A stretch of 29,254 nucleotides of DNA from Coprobacillus sp. CAG:605 (GTDB lineage Bacteria > Bacillota_I > Bacilli_A > RF39 > UBA660), in NCBI GenBank assembly GCA_000433255.1, contig HF998227.1, positions 1 through 29,254 of the forward strand, read 5' to 3'. Positions within the stretch are counted from its first letter, which is position 1. Every line of letters starts with the position of its first letter. Shown here one piece after another: positions 15,747-23,857 of this stretch. The position numbers and the translations under genes are program-made. The notes below the pieces were generated by a model that was given only the letters and a program-made list of their open reading frames with translations, did no database searches and had not been told where the DNA came from.

Positions 15747-16193
15747 ATGAAGAAAACATTACTAACAATACTAGGAGCTATTCTAGTTGGTTTTGGGTTA
15801 GGACTATTTTTCTTTAAGAAATTTGATACAAACATTGAGGCTTTAGCAACTTCGGTAAAGTCTATTTACGCGGTACAAGTTGGAGTATATAAAAATATCG
15901 ATAATGCTAAAGAAGTTGCTAATAAGATGGAAGGTATTGTTGTTTTAGATAATGATTATTACAGGGTATATATTGATATTATTAAAGACAAAGAAATACT
16001 AAATTCAAGAGAAGAGTACTATAAAAATAATAATATAAATTATTACTTAAAAATTATTAATCCAAGTAAGGAATTTATAACTAAGTTAGATGATTATGAA
16101 ATAATTTTGAAAAATACTAGTATTAGTGCAGATAAGATAGGAGTAGTGAGAGAAAAAATATTGAAGGAGTATCAAAATGAATTACATGATTAA
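15747..16193 (+). CDS. Membrane-anchored SPOR-domain protein, SpoIIB-like by position
   Basis: The 148-aa protein has one N-terminal membrane helix (about 5-23) and a SPOR-type domain from about 41: 'YAVQVGVYKNIDNAKEVANKM...YYRVYIDI'. SPOR domains bind denuded glycan strands at division and engulfment septa. In B. subtilis, spoIIB, which encodes a SPOR protein helping septal peptidoglycan thinning, sits upstream of maf-radC-mreBCD; this gene also precedes radC-mreC-mreD-spoIVFAB, which suggests a SpoIIB counterpart. The start is placed at ATG 15747, after GGTGAT and directly before the basic and hydrophobic segment. It overlaps radC by 17 bp. Confidence 0.7.
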   Translation: MKKTLLTILGAILVGFGLGLFFFKKFDTNIEALATSVKSIYAVQVGVYKNIDNAKEVANKMEGIVVLDNDYYRVYIDIIKDKEILNSREEYYKNNNINYYLKIINPSKEFITKLDDYEIILKNTSISADKIGVVREKILKEYQNELHD

Positions 16194-16872
16194 AGAGATG
16201 GATGAGGAGATTCGTCCACGTGAAAGATTAAAAAGGTATGGCGCGGGGGCTTTAGGCAATGATGAAGTATTGGCTATTTTGTTAAGGTGTGGAACGAAGG
16301 AATGTAATGTTAAAGATTTATCGGTTAAGATTTTAAATGAAATTGATGGAATGAAGAATTTTAGCAATATTTCCTGGGAGAAGTTGAGTAAAATTAAAGG
16401 TGTTGGGGAGGTTAAGGCACTTACTTTATTAGCGGCTTTGGAGTTTGGGAAGAGAGTCTTAGCAGAAAGTAATAAAGAAACTGTTAAAATGATTAATAGT
16501 AAGACGATATATGAATTATTTAAGTATAAGTTTGTAGGTGTAATGCAGGAAATGTTGGTGGCAGTGTTTTTGGATGTAAAAAATAATTTAATTAGTTCAA
16601 AGACGATATTTATGGGAACGATTAATAAGTCTGTGGTACATCCAAGAGAAGTTTTTAAGGAAGCTGTATCTTGTGGAGCTGGAAAAATTGTTTTAATACA
16701 TAATCATCCGTCGGGTAATCCGAAGCCGTCTTTTAATGACGAGGTTTTTACGGAGAAAATGATGAAGTTGGGTGTGGAAATGGATATTCCGGTAATTGAC
16801 CATATCATAATAGGTAAAGGCGCTTATTATAGTATAACAAACCATAAGGAGTACAAAGATGAAGAAATTTAA
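16177..16872 (+). CDS. radC: RadC family JAB-domain protein
   Basis: The 231-aa protein has an N-terminal helix-hairpin-helix region ('KIKGVGEVKALTLLAALEFGKR') and a C-terminal MPN/JAB domain with the full metal motif 'HNHPSGNPKPSFND' (His-x-His...Asp) and an upstream Glu in 'REVFKEAV'. The cellular role of RadC is unsettled; it was once tied to DNA repair. An AAGGAG site lies 8 nt before the ATG. In Bacilli radC typically precedes mreBCD, but here mreB is missing and mreC follows with a 14-bp overlap. Confidence 0.94.
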   Translation: MNYMIKEMDEEIRPRERLKRYGAGALGNDEVLAILLRCGTKECNVKDLSVKILNEIDGMKNFSNISWEKLSKIKGVGEVKALTLLAALEFGKRVLAESNKETVKMINSKTIYELFKYKFVGVMQEMLVAVFLDVKNNLISSKTIFMGTINKSVVHPREVFKEAVSCGAGKIVLIHNHPSGNPKPSFNDEVFTEKMMKLGVEMDIPVIDHIIIGKGAYYSITNHKEYKDEEI

Positions 16873-17434
16873 GTGTGGGCTATATTATGGAGTAATGATA
16901 TTATTGTTTTTAGTTGTAGAGCCAGTTATTGGGTATTTAAGATTTAGTGATAAAGTAAGTGTAGAAAACAATGTTTTAGAGCTTAGTAATAATGATTTAA
17001 AACAAAAGTTAGAAGAATTAAGTCAAATAACGTATGAAGATTATGACTATATTTTAGCTAAGGTAACGATTAGAAGTTTATATAATAGTCAGTATTATTT
17101 TTTAGATAGTGCTTATTCTTTTAAAGATAATGCTCCAGTTATAAATCAGTTTGGTCTAATTGGGGTTACGGATAAGAATAAGACGTTGAAGGCATCTCAA
17201 AGTTTGAAATTATCAGTGAAAGTTAATAACACGATAGGTATTTTAGAAGGAAGTATTTTAAATATAGAAGGCAATTTTAAAGTTGGCGATAAGGTTTATA
17301 CAAGTGGTTTAACTAACATGCCTAGAAATATCTTAGTGGGAGAGATTAAAAGTATTGATAAAGATAAGATTAAAGTAGAGTATGTAGAGAATACTTCTAA
17401 CTATGTGGCGATATTAAAGGACTATAGCTTATGA
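16859..17434 (+). CDS. mreC: Short rod-shape-determining protein MreC
   Basis: MreC is a bitopic protein that scaffolds the elongation peptidoglycan machinery outside the membrane. The product has an N-terminal membrane helix (about 8-26), a short coiled coil ('NNDLKQKLEELSQ') and a beta domain with typical phrases: 'NQFGLIGVTD', 'GILEGSILNIEG', 'FKVGDKVYTSGLTNMPRNILVGEI'. At 191 aa it is much shorter than the usual 280-300 aa, with most of the coiled coil reduced. The position between radC and an mreD-like gene supports the call. It overlaps mreD in an ATGA junction. Confidence 0.85.
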   Translation: MKKFKCGLYYGVMILLFLVVEPVIGYLRFSDKVSVENNVLELSNNDLKQKLEELSQITYEDYDYILAKVTIRSLYNSQYYFLDSAYSFKDNAPVINQFGLIGVTDKNKTLKASQSLKLSVKVNNTIGILEGSILNIEGNFKVGDKVYTSGLTNMPRNILVGEIKSIDKDKIKVEYVENTSNYVAILKDYSL

Positions 17435-17775
17435 TATATTTATTAATTGATATTTTATTTTATAGTTTTTCGCCGTTTAATACTTGCTTTGTTTTATTTA
17501 ACTTTTTAGGTAAGAAGAGACTTAGTGAATATTTGATAATGTGGTTATTTATTATGGTTTTTACGAGAAAAATTTTTTATTACTTAGTTTTGTTAAGCTT
17601 ACTTTGGGTATTAAATAAATATGTTCTAAAGAAGTATATTAAGAATGACCTCATGAAGTTAATTATTAACTTTATAATATTCTTTAATTTTAGTATGACT
17701 TTAAACCAAGTATTAGTATTTATGGTTATGGTATTATTTCATTATCTGGCACCATATAATTTACTGGGTGATTAG
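17431..17775 (+). CDS. mreD: MreD-like small membrane protein
   Basis: The 114-aa protein is almost wholly hydrophobic, with about four membrane helices. MreD normally has five to six helices in about 170 aa. The assignment rests mainly on position: the ATG overlaps the mreC stop, and spoIVFA-spoIVFB follow as in Bacillus, where only minCD intervene. Sequence resemblance alone would not carry the call. Confidence 0.55.
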   Translation: MIYLLIDILFYSFSPFNTCFVLFNFLGKKRLSEYLIMWLFIMVFTRKIFYYLVLLSLLWVLNKYVLKKYIKNDLMKLIINFIIFFNFSMTLNQVLVFMVMVLFHYLAPYNLLGD

Positions 17776-17777
17776 AT

Positions 17778-18377
17778 TTGGATGATTATTTAATTAAAGA
17801 GTATTTAGATAATAGTAAGGATAAAAGCAGTATTAAGGTTAAGCTTTTAAGTAAAAGAATAGTTAGTAAGTTACTTTTAAGTATTATTTTTTTACTAGTT
17901 AGTATTATTCTTATTAATGAGAATAATAATGTTAAAGAGTTTTACCAAAAAAATATCTATACTAACTCCTGGAGTTTTACGAAGTTTAATAGTCTATATA
18001 ATAAGTACTTTGGTTCTTTAGTTAAAGATTATCAGGTACCAGATACAAGTAGTGTATTTAATGAAACTTTAAGCTATAGTCATATTGAAGATTATTTAAA
18101 TGGAAGTATTTTAAGTGTTAGTAATAATTATTTAGTACCGGTTATTGAAAGTGGAATAATTGTTTATTTAGGGGATAAAGATTCTTTAAAAAATACTTGT
18201 ATTGTACAGGGGGTTGATGGTGTAGATATTTGGTATTCAAATATTGATATAAGTAAACTTACTTTAATGGACTATGTTAATAAGGGTGAGTTTTTAAGTA
18301 CGACTTTAAGTGATAAGCTTTACTTGACTTTAGAACGTGGTAATGAGTATATAAAGTATGAAGACTATCAAAATTGA
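17778..18377 (+). CDS. spoIVFA: SpoIVFA-like regulator with degenerate M23 domain
   Basis: SpoIVFA holds the sigma-K processing complex in the outer forespore membrane and keeps the SpoIVFB protease inactive until signalled. The 199-aa product has one membrane helix (about 29-47), the 'FNSLYNKYFG' segment that follows the helix in SpoIVFA, and a LytM-like C-terminal domain lacking the zinc-binding histidines ('GVDIWYSN' in place of H-x-H). The start is TTG 17778 with GGGTGA upstream; the nearby ATG at 17782 is in another frame. It overlaps spoIVFB by 20 bp. The neighbouring M50 protease makes the call fairly secure. Confidence 0.75.
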   Translation: MDDYLIKEYLDNSKDKSSIKVKLLSKRIVSKLLLSIIFLLVSIILINENNNVKEFYQKNIYTNSWSFTKFNSLYNKYFGSLVKDYQVPDTSSVFNETLSYSHIEDYLNGSILSVSNNYLVPVIESGIIVYLGDKDSLKNTCIVQGVDGVDIWYSNIDISKLTLMDYVNKGEFLSTTLSDKLYLTLERGNEYIKYEDYQN

Positions 18378-19113
18378 TTTTAGCACTTATTTTGTTATAT
18401 TATTATCTTTTTTAGCGGGTAATTTTAAAAGAATACTTTTAACGATAGGGATAGTTATTTTTCATGAGCTGGGTCATGTTTTTTGGCTGAGGGTTTTTAA
18501 AGTGCCGATTTTAGAGGTTAAGATATATCCTTTTGGTGGTATTACAAGGACGAATAAGATGTTAAATTATTCTTTGAATAGGGAGTTAGTTATTGCTTTA
18601 GGTGGTATTTTTAATCAAGTGGTTTTATATTTAGTATTTGGTATATTTTATAAACTAGGGTTTATTAATACTTATACTTATAAGATGTTTTACAATGTTA
18701 ATACGACTTTAATTATATTTAATCTAATACCTATGATACCTTTAGATGGGGGAATAATTTTTCATACTATGCTTAATAAGTTTATGGGATATGTGTATTC
18801 TAATGGGGTATATATTTTAGTATCGATAATATCTTTTATACTTTTTTTAGTAGTTAATATAAAGGGTAAGATTAATATTTTGATTATTATTAGTTTTTTA
18901 GGGTATAAACTTATTTATTTTGTTAAGAAAAGAAAGTATTTAGAAAATAAGTTTTTCTTAGAAAGATATTTATATGATTTAGATTATGATAAAATTATTT
19001 ATGAGAACGATAGAAATATTAAGAAATTAAAAATTGGTAAATATCATTATTTTAATTATTTAGGGGAGAAAAAAGTGTTGCAGGAAATATTTGGGGGAAT
19101 GGATAAAAATTAA
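18358..19113 (+). CDS. spoIVFB: Sigma-K processing intramembrane protease SpoIVFB (M50)
   Basis: This site-2-type metalloprotease cleaves pro-sigma-K within the membrane late in sporulation. The zinc motif HELGH is at residues 36-40 and the second motif 'NLIPMIPLDGG' supplies Asp130. There are about six membrane helices in residues 8-190. The cytoplasmic tail is shorter than in B. subtilis, where a CBS domain completes 288 aa; here the total is 251 aa and only a remnant is plausible. Its substrate gene, sigK, is not in the window. The link to spoIVFA and mreCD matches Bacilli. Confidence 0.9.
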   Translation: MKTIKIDFSTYFVILLSFLAGNFKRILLTIGIVIFHELGHVFWLRVFKVPILEVKIYPFGGITRTNKMLNYSLNRELVIALGGIFNQVVLYLVFGIFYKLGFINTYTYKMFYNVNTTLIIFNLIPMIPLDGGIIFHTMLNKFMGYVYSNGVYILVSIISFILFLVVNIKGKINILIIISFLGYKLIYFVKKRKYLENKFFLERYLYDLDYDKIIYENDRNIKKLKIGKYHYFNYLGEKKVLQEIFGGMDKN

Positions 19114-19122
19114 TTAAACTTA

Positions 19123-19151
19123 TTGAAAAAGTTGAAAGATTATGGTATTCT
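19123..19151 (+). promoter_or_regulatory. Probable promoter of the acidic membrane-anchored protein gene
   Basis: TTGAAA at 19123-19128 is followed after 17 bp by TATTCT at 19146-19151, with TGG before the -10. Confidence 0.45.
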
Positions 19152-19176
19152 TTTAATATAGAATAGAGGGAAATAT

Positions 19177-19842
19177 ATGAAAGAGATTATAACTAAGATA
19201 TACAGTAGTGGAAATTTTCCTATTGTTTTGTTTTCTACTATTGGGGTTTTATTAGTATTATTTATTATTACGTTGTTATTAGCGGTAAGTGATACTAAGA
19301 AAAGACAAAATAAGGAGAAAAAAGAGAGTAGTTCTTTAGATAATACTGATTTAAAAGATACTAGTGCTATGGATAATGATATCGTAATGGTTAGTTCACC
19401 AGAAGGCCAAGTTAAAGAGACTGTTGAAGAGGTTAAAATGCCAGAAAGTAATGGTAATGAACCAGTATTTGAAGATATTCACTTTGATATGCCTGATGTT
19501 GAACCTACTATTAAGGAAGTCAAAGAACCAGAAATTACTATTCCTAACTTAAGTGATATTAAGATTACTCCAGTTGAAGAAAAAAATGAAGAGACTTCAA
19601 TCTTTGATAGTAAACCAAGTATGCCAGAACAAAAAGAAGTAACGGTAGAATCTATTTTTAAAACTCCAAGTAGTGAGCCCGTAATGCCAAGGGTTAGTGA
19701 ACCAATTAAAGTGGAAAGTCAAAGTACTATATTTAATAGTAATAATGTAAATAGTGAACCAGTTAAGGTAGTTACAGAATCTCCAGTTATTAATGTTAAA
19801 TCTATTGCAGATATTGAAACTGAAGAATATCGTATTAAATAA
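19177..19842 (+). CDS. Membrane-anchored acidic low-complexity protein, unknown
   Basis: The 221-aa protein has one N-terminal membrane helix (about 15-37), a basic patch 'KKRQNKEKK' just after it, then about 170 residues rich in Glu, Pro, Ser, Val and Asn with no predicted fold. The basic patch suggests that the tail is cytoplasmic, a layout shared by some division adaptors such as ZipA, but nothing more specific is seen. It is monocistronic, with its own promoter, a GAGGG site and a terminator. It lies convergent to the PBP1 gene. Confidence 0.7.
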   Translation: MKEIITKIYSSGNFPIVLFSTIGVLLVLFIITLLLAVSDTKKRQNKEKKESSSLDNTDLKDTSAMDNDIVMVSSPEGQVKETVEEVKMPESNGNEPVFEDIHFDMPDVEPTIKEVKEPEITIPNLSDIKITPVEEKNEETSIFDSKPSMPEQKEVTVESIFKTPSSEPVMPRVSEPIKVESQSTIFNSNNVNSEPVKVVTESPVINVKSIADIETEEYRIK

Positions 19843-19843
19843 G

Positions 19844-19867
19844 CAAGGTAGAAATATCTTGTTTTTT
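19844..19867 (+). terminator. Terminator, plus strand
   Basis: CAAGGTA pairs with TATCTTG around a GAAA tetraloop, followed by TTTTTT. The stem starts 2 nt after the stop codon. Confidence 0.85.
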
Positions 19868-19877
19868 AATTGGACAT

Positions 19878-19907
19878 AAAAAAATTAGTCTTCTTAAGAA
19901 GACTAAT
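19878..19907 (-). terminator. Terminator of the recU-pbp1 operon, minus strand
   Basis: A perfect 24-nt palindrome (19884-19907) contains the PBP1 stop codon. On the minus strand it is followed by seven T (A run 19878-19884). Confidence 0.85.
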
Positions 19908-22692
19908 CACAAACGTCAGCAATAGTAATTGTACGACTTATAGTTACTTCAGTACCATTATAGGTTGCTTTGTAAGTTATTTTATATTTTCCTTGAACAG
20001 ATTTATTAATTGATTTAACCTCACTATTATTATCTAAGTTAGTAATAATAGTTTTTTTATTAGTTAATTTATCAGTTATATCATTACCATTAATATCAGT
20101 AGCACTAACAGGGAAGGAATCGTTGTAATACTCAGCAGTATTATTTGATTTGATGATACATTCATCACTCTTAGTTAGTTTAAGATTAATGTTATCGGTT
20201 GCATTACCTCCAGTGTTAGCATTTATTACTAAACCACTTGATGCGTTAGATTTAAATATAGTGTAAGCACTTTTAATAACAAATTTATAACTTGTACCAG
20301 GGTTTCCTTGGTAAGTATATGATGTATTTGAAGTTGAAGCAATATATTTTTGAGTACCATCAGTTTCTAAGTAAATATCATAAGTTAGAGTACCTAGAGA
20401 AGTATTATTCGCACTGATACGTTTGTTATAGTAATTATTAGCAAATTGACCATAATTATCGTTGAAATAGTTTTGTAAGTATTCAGGATTTATGGCGTTT
20501 GGTGTAGTTATTCCATCCCAACTTAAAGTTATTTGATTACCACTAGTTGTAGCTTTACCATTAGTTGGATTATCTAAGCCTTGGTATCTATTGGATACTT
20601 CAGTTGGTTCAGTTCCTGTTTTAAATAATTCTGTTGTACGCATATCTTGTGGGGTATATTCACTTGGTAGTTGTAATGGAACAGTGTCTTTTTCAACTTC
20701 CACTTTAGTTACACTAGAAGGTACTTCGAATTTAGAGTTTGTTTTATAGATTTTTTTGGCAATACCAGCCATTAATCTCTTTCTGACTCCAGCAGCACTT
20801 ATTGACTGAGTATAGTAATCTTTCATAAGTTGTTCATAACCATACCATAAACTAATTGAGTAGTCTGGTGAGTAAGTACAGTTCCAGTTATCACGAGAGG
20901 CTTCGGTTTTAATACCAGCAGCTTTTAAGGCATTGCCATCCCAAGTTGAAGTACCAGTTTTAGCAGCTATTTCGGTGCCGTTTATTTTGAAGTTTCCACC
21001 AACTCCATTATTACCCGCGCTAACAAGTATTGATGTAATAAGGTAGGCAGTGGCTTCGCTCATAACTTTTTCTTTTTTAGGTTTATTTTCGATTGTTTCA
21101 TTAGAGTTATTTAGAGTTAATTCAGTATAAGAATATGGTTTAATATAGTAACCACCACGGCCAAAGGCAGCATAGGCAGCAGATAATTCTAGAGCAGTAA
21201 CACCATCGAAGGAACCAATAGAGTATGATTCGTATAGGGTATCACCATAGTTAATTCCTAGGGAATGAACAAATTCGGCAATCTTCGTTTTATCAACTTG
21301 TTGGAAGGCTTGTAAGGCTGGGATGTTACGGGATTCAGATAGTGCTTTACGCATTGTCATCATACCCCAGTGTTTGCCGTCGGCATTTTTAATACTTTGA
21401 CCATTTGAGTAAGTCATATCTTCATCAAAGAAGTATGTTCCAGGAGAGGCGTTGTTGTATTCAATTAGAGGGCCGTAGTCGAATATTGGTTTAGCTGTTG
21501 ATCCTGGGTGGGTATGGTAGGTTGTAGCAAGATTCTTTTGCCTTTCGCCACTTTGGTTACGACGTCCACTTATTGCGGTGATTGAGCCATCATGCATATC
21601 AGTAACGGCAACAGCAGCTTGTTCATAGTCATTTTTCCATTTATAGTAAGCACCATTATTCATTTCGATTAGAGCGTCTTGAACAGTTGGGTCCATTGTA
21701 GTTTTAATAGTCATTGATACTTTAACAGGGTTTAGTTCAGTATTTTTTTGAACCTCATCGATTACGGTATCAATGAAAGATTGATATTTATTTAAGCCTT
21801 TTGATGTTTGTTCAATAATTAGAGAGTCAACAGAGATATCTTTGGCATCGTTATATTGTTCTTCAGTAATATAACCATGACGATACATTAAGTAAAGAAC
21901 GGTATCTCGTCTATCAGTGGCATTATCGACACTGGCAAAAGGATTAAGGCTTGTTGGGGCATTAAATATACCGGCAATTAAGGCTGCTTCTGGTAAGCTG
22001 ATATCACGAACGCTTTTACCGAAATATGTTTGACAAGCTTGTTCAACGCCCCAGCTACTAGCACCCATGTAGTTTGAGTTAACGTAGAATTCAATGATTT
22101 CTTCTTTAGTATAGTTTTTTTCAATTTTAAATATTGACATATAAATATCAGTGAATTTACGAATGATACCTTTAAGGCCTGAGGTTAGTTTAGCATCGGT
22201 ATAAGTGTTTTTAGCTACTTGCATAGTTAGGGTTGATGCACCACCACCATCATTACCTGATAGTTGAGATAAAGAGGCTTTTAGGAAACGGGCAATATCA
22301 AAGCCATCATGTTGGAAGAATCTTGAGTCTTCAGTAGCTACTATGGCATCAACTAAAACTTGAGGTAAGTCATCGTATTTAACTAATTCACGGTTTTGGG
22401 CACCTAGGCGGGCATATTCATTGCCGTTTTTATCGAGTAAGGTTGTCGAGCTTTGGCTGTATAATTCTTCGGTATTAAAATCGGGAGCAGACACTATTAT
22501 GTATATAATGAAAGCAAGTCCCATTAAAAATATTGCAATAAGAATGATAAGCATAATAATTAGAAAGACATGCCGTTTTTGCTTTCTAATTTTTTTATCA
22601 ACATTATCTTGAGCATTTAATTTCTTCTTTATTGAGATAATTTTATTATTTACCTTTTTTTGAACTTTTTCTTTAGTAGATTTCTTTGTCAT
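19903..22692 (-). CDS. pbp1: Class A penicillin-binding protein 1 (glycosyltransferase and transpeptidase)
   Basis: The enzyme polymerises lipid II and cross-links peptides outside the membrane. Order of parts: a very basic cytoplasmic tail (1-41), a membrane helix (about 42-68), a GT51 domain with catalytic Glu121 in 'ATEDSRFFQHDG' and 'GASTLTMQVAKN', and a transpeptidase domain with Ser398-T-A-K, S-R-N at 454-456 and K-T-G at 578-580. Beyond about 700 come a fibronectin-III-like domain and an Ig-like DUF5011-type domain ('VSATDINGNDIT...GKYKITYKATYNG'). Total length is 929 aa, with VCD at the C terminus. The gene follows recU with a 20-bp overlap, as in Bacilli (recU-ponA). The start is set by GGAG 10 nt upstream. 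Confidence 0.96.
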   Translation of the reverse strand: MTKKSTKEKVQKKVNNKIISIKKKLNAQDNVDKKIRKQKRHVFLIIMLIILIAIFLMGLAFIIYIIVSAPDFNTEELYSQSSTTLLDKNGNEYARLGAQNRELVKYDDLPQVLVDAIVATEDSRFFQHDGFDIARFLKASLSQLSGNDGGGASTLTMQVAKNTYTDAKLTSGLKGIIRKFTDIYMSIFKIEKNYTKEEIIEFYVNSNYMGASSWGVEQACQTYFGKSVRDISLPEAALIAGIFNAPTSLNPFASVDNATDRRDTVLYLMYRHGYITEEQYNDAKDISVDSLIIEQTSKGLNKYQSFIDTVIDEVQKNTELNPVKVSMTIKTTMDPTVQDALIEMNNGAYYKWKNDYEQAAVAVTDMHDGSITAISGRRNQSGERQKNLATTYHTHPGSTAKPIFDYGPLIEYNNASPGTYFFDEDMTYSNGQSIKNADGKHWGMMTMRKALSESRNIPALQAFQQVDKTKIAEFVHSLGINYGDTLYESYSIGSFDGVTALELSAAYAAFGRGGYYIKPYSYTELTLNNSNETIENKPKKEKVMSEATAYLITSILVSAGNNGVGGNFKINGTEIAAKTGTSTWDGNALKAAGIKTEASRDNWNCTYSPDYSISLWYGYEQLMKDYYTQSISAAGVRKRLMAGIAKKIYKTNSKFEVPSSVTKVEVEKDTVPLQLPSEYTPQDMRTTELFKTGTEPTEVSNRYQGLDNPTNGKATTSGNQITLSWDGITTPNAINPEYLQNYFNDNYGQFANNYYNKRISANNTSLGTLTYDIYLETDGTQKYIASTSNTSYTYQGNPGTSYKFVIKSAYTIFKSNASSGLVINANTGGNATDNINLKLTKSDECIIKSNNTAEYYNDSFPVSATDINGNDITDKLTNKKTIITNLDNNSEVKSINKSVQGKYKITYKATYNGTEVTISRTITIADVCD

Positions 22693-23254
22693 TTTTAGTT
22701 TTCTCCTTTATTAACAAATCTAGAGCTTTAATATAATCTAGGGGTGGAATAAATCCTTCCTTAATTACATAGCTTTTTTCTTTAATATATTCTAGAGGTA
22801 TAGATTTTCTGGTGTTATTATCGACAAAATCAATTAAATCCCAACCGGGAAATAAAAAGTAAGTTGCACACATTTTAATAATTAGAAAAGTAATACCTTG
22901 ATGTTTAATTACTCTTCTAATATGGGTAAGTTGGTGTGGGTGGATATTAGTTAGGGGAAATGATGTTTTAGATGTTGTTTCTTTGGCATCAAAATCAATG
23001 TAATATCCTTTATAAACACCATTATAATCTAGAGTTGAAGGACTTTGGAAAAAGCCTTCTTTAATAATTTGTTTTCCATTAACATAGCTTACTTTACTAA
23101 TTCCAATTGGAGTTGGTTTTTTATATATTAAGGCTATACCTTTTTCAATATAGTAGTTATTTGTTTCATTAAGTAAATTTTCTAAGTCCATACCACGATT
23201 AGCATAAGATATTTTTTCTTTTTGGTATGATTTATTAAGTCCTGGGTATTTCAT
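22673..23254 (-). CDS. recU: Holliday junction resolvase RecU
   Basis: RecU cuts four-way junctions during recombination and chromosome segregation. Family motifs are clear: 'YANRGMDLENLLNETNNYY', 'IYKKPTPIGISKVSY', 'GFFQSPSTLDYNGVYKGYYIDFDAKET' (with the catalytic Asp and Glu-x-Lys of the PD-(D/E)XK fold) and 'FPLTNIHPHQL'. The 193-aa length is normal. A GGTGG site precedes the ATG. Coupling with the PBP1 gene is conserved in Bacilli. Confidence 0.95.
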   Translation of the reverse strand: MKYPGLNKSYQKEKISYANRGMDLENLLNETNNYYIEKGIALIYKKPTPIGISKVSYVNGKQIIKEGFFQSPSTLDYNGVYKGYYIDFDAKETTSKTSFPLTNIHPHQLTHIRRVIKHQGITFLIIKMCATYFLFPGWDLIDFVDNNTRKSIPLEYIKEKSYVIKEGFIPPLDYIKALDLLIKEKTKNDKEIY

Positions 23255-23269
23255 CTAACCACCAAGATA

Positions 23270-23275
23270 ATTATA
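23270..23275 (-). promoter_or_regulatory. -10 box of the recU-pbp1 operon
   Basis: On the minus strand TATAAT lies 15 nt before the start codon. No good -35 is recognisable, and the leader would be very short, so the real promoter may be elsewhere in 23276-23400. Confidence 0.3.
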
Positions 23276-23335
23276 CTATAAAAACTTATTCTTGGATAGA
23301 ACTTTTTATCGTGTTTACACCGCATAATTTTGACT

Positions 23336-23360
23336 TTTTTTGTCGAATTTATGACAAAAT
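23336..23360. promoter_or_regulatory. Possible Spo0A box within an inverted repeat
   Basis: TTTGTCGAAT at 23339-23348 contains the 0A-box core TGTCGAA. TTTTGTC and GACAAAA also form a 7-bp inverted repeat around it. It lies between the divergent recU and gpsB units and could act on either. Confidence 0.4.
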
Positions 23361-23404
23361 AAATTTAATATAATATTATATATGTAGGAAAGGATAATAT
23401 ATTT

Positions 23405-23503
23405 ATGCGGGTTGATTATTATATTAGTAGGTTAATTATGGAGGTTATGGATTTAAAGGTAAGTATTGGGTGTGTTGACAAAGACATAAAAAATAGTTTA
23501 TAA
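23405..23503 (+). CDS. Possible 32-aa small protein
   Basis: An ATG 11 nt after AGGAAAGGA opens a 32-codon frame encoding a mixed, slightly amphipathic peptide starting 'MRVDYYISRL'. A plausible promoter (TTGTCG at 23340, TTTAAT at 23364) precedes it. The gpsB promoter lies inside its 3' end, which argues against a conserved coding role. It may be a real small gene or a leader. Confidence 0.3.
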   Translation: MRVDYYISRLIMEVMDLKVSIGCVDKDIKNSL

Positions 23504-23504
23504 T
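23475..23504 (+). promoter_or_regulatory. Promoter of gpsB(-rnpB)
   Basis: Consensus TTGACA (23475-23480) and TATAAT (23499-23504) are separated by 18 bp. Confidence 0.8.
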
Positions 23505-23530
23505 AATTTTGTAAGAAGGGAAAATTTTTT

Positions 23531-23857
23531 ATGGTTAACGATAGAATTATTTTAACACCACAAGATATCTTAGAAAAAGAATTTAAGGTAGACGCTAGGG
23601 GCTATAGGGCTCAAGAAGTGGATAAGTTTTTAGATATGATTATTAAAGATTATACTGAGTATAATAAAATGATTAAGAGTCTAAATAGAGAGATAAATAC
23701 GTTAACTGAGGAAAATAATCGTTTACGTAGTGAGTTACGTAAATTAAAGGAGCTTGAATCGGTGGCTGAGAGTGATTCAAGACGAAGTGTTAATAATGTC
23801 GACCTTCTTAAAAGAATCAGTCAATTAGAAAAAATAGTTTATGGAAAAAGTGAATAA
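23531..23857 (+). CDS. gpsB: Cell-division/elongation coordinator GpsB
   Basis: GpsB is a DivIVA-like peripheral membrane protein that docks penicillin-binding proteins and moves them between septum and side wall. The N-terminal DivIVA motif is nearly identical to the B. subtilis one: 'ILEKEFKVDARGYRAQEVDKFLDMIIKDY' read in parts, followed by a coiled coil (about 40-75), a variable linker and the C-terminal 'LLKRISQLEKIVYG' trimerisation segment. The 108-aa length is normal. Its partner PBP1 is encoded just upstream on the other strand, and rnpB follows directly, as in Bacillus. Confidence 0.96.
   Translation: MVNDRIILTPQDILEKEFKVDARGYRAQEVDKFLDMIIKDYTEYNKMIKSLNREINTLTEENNRLRSELRKLKELESVAESDSRRSVNNVDLLKRISQLEKIVYGKSE

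Noticed and set aside
19884..19907. Perfect 24-nt palindrome considered as a protein-binding operator
   Set aside because: It contains a stop codon and is followed by a T run on the minus strand, so a terminator explains it.
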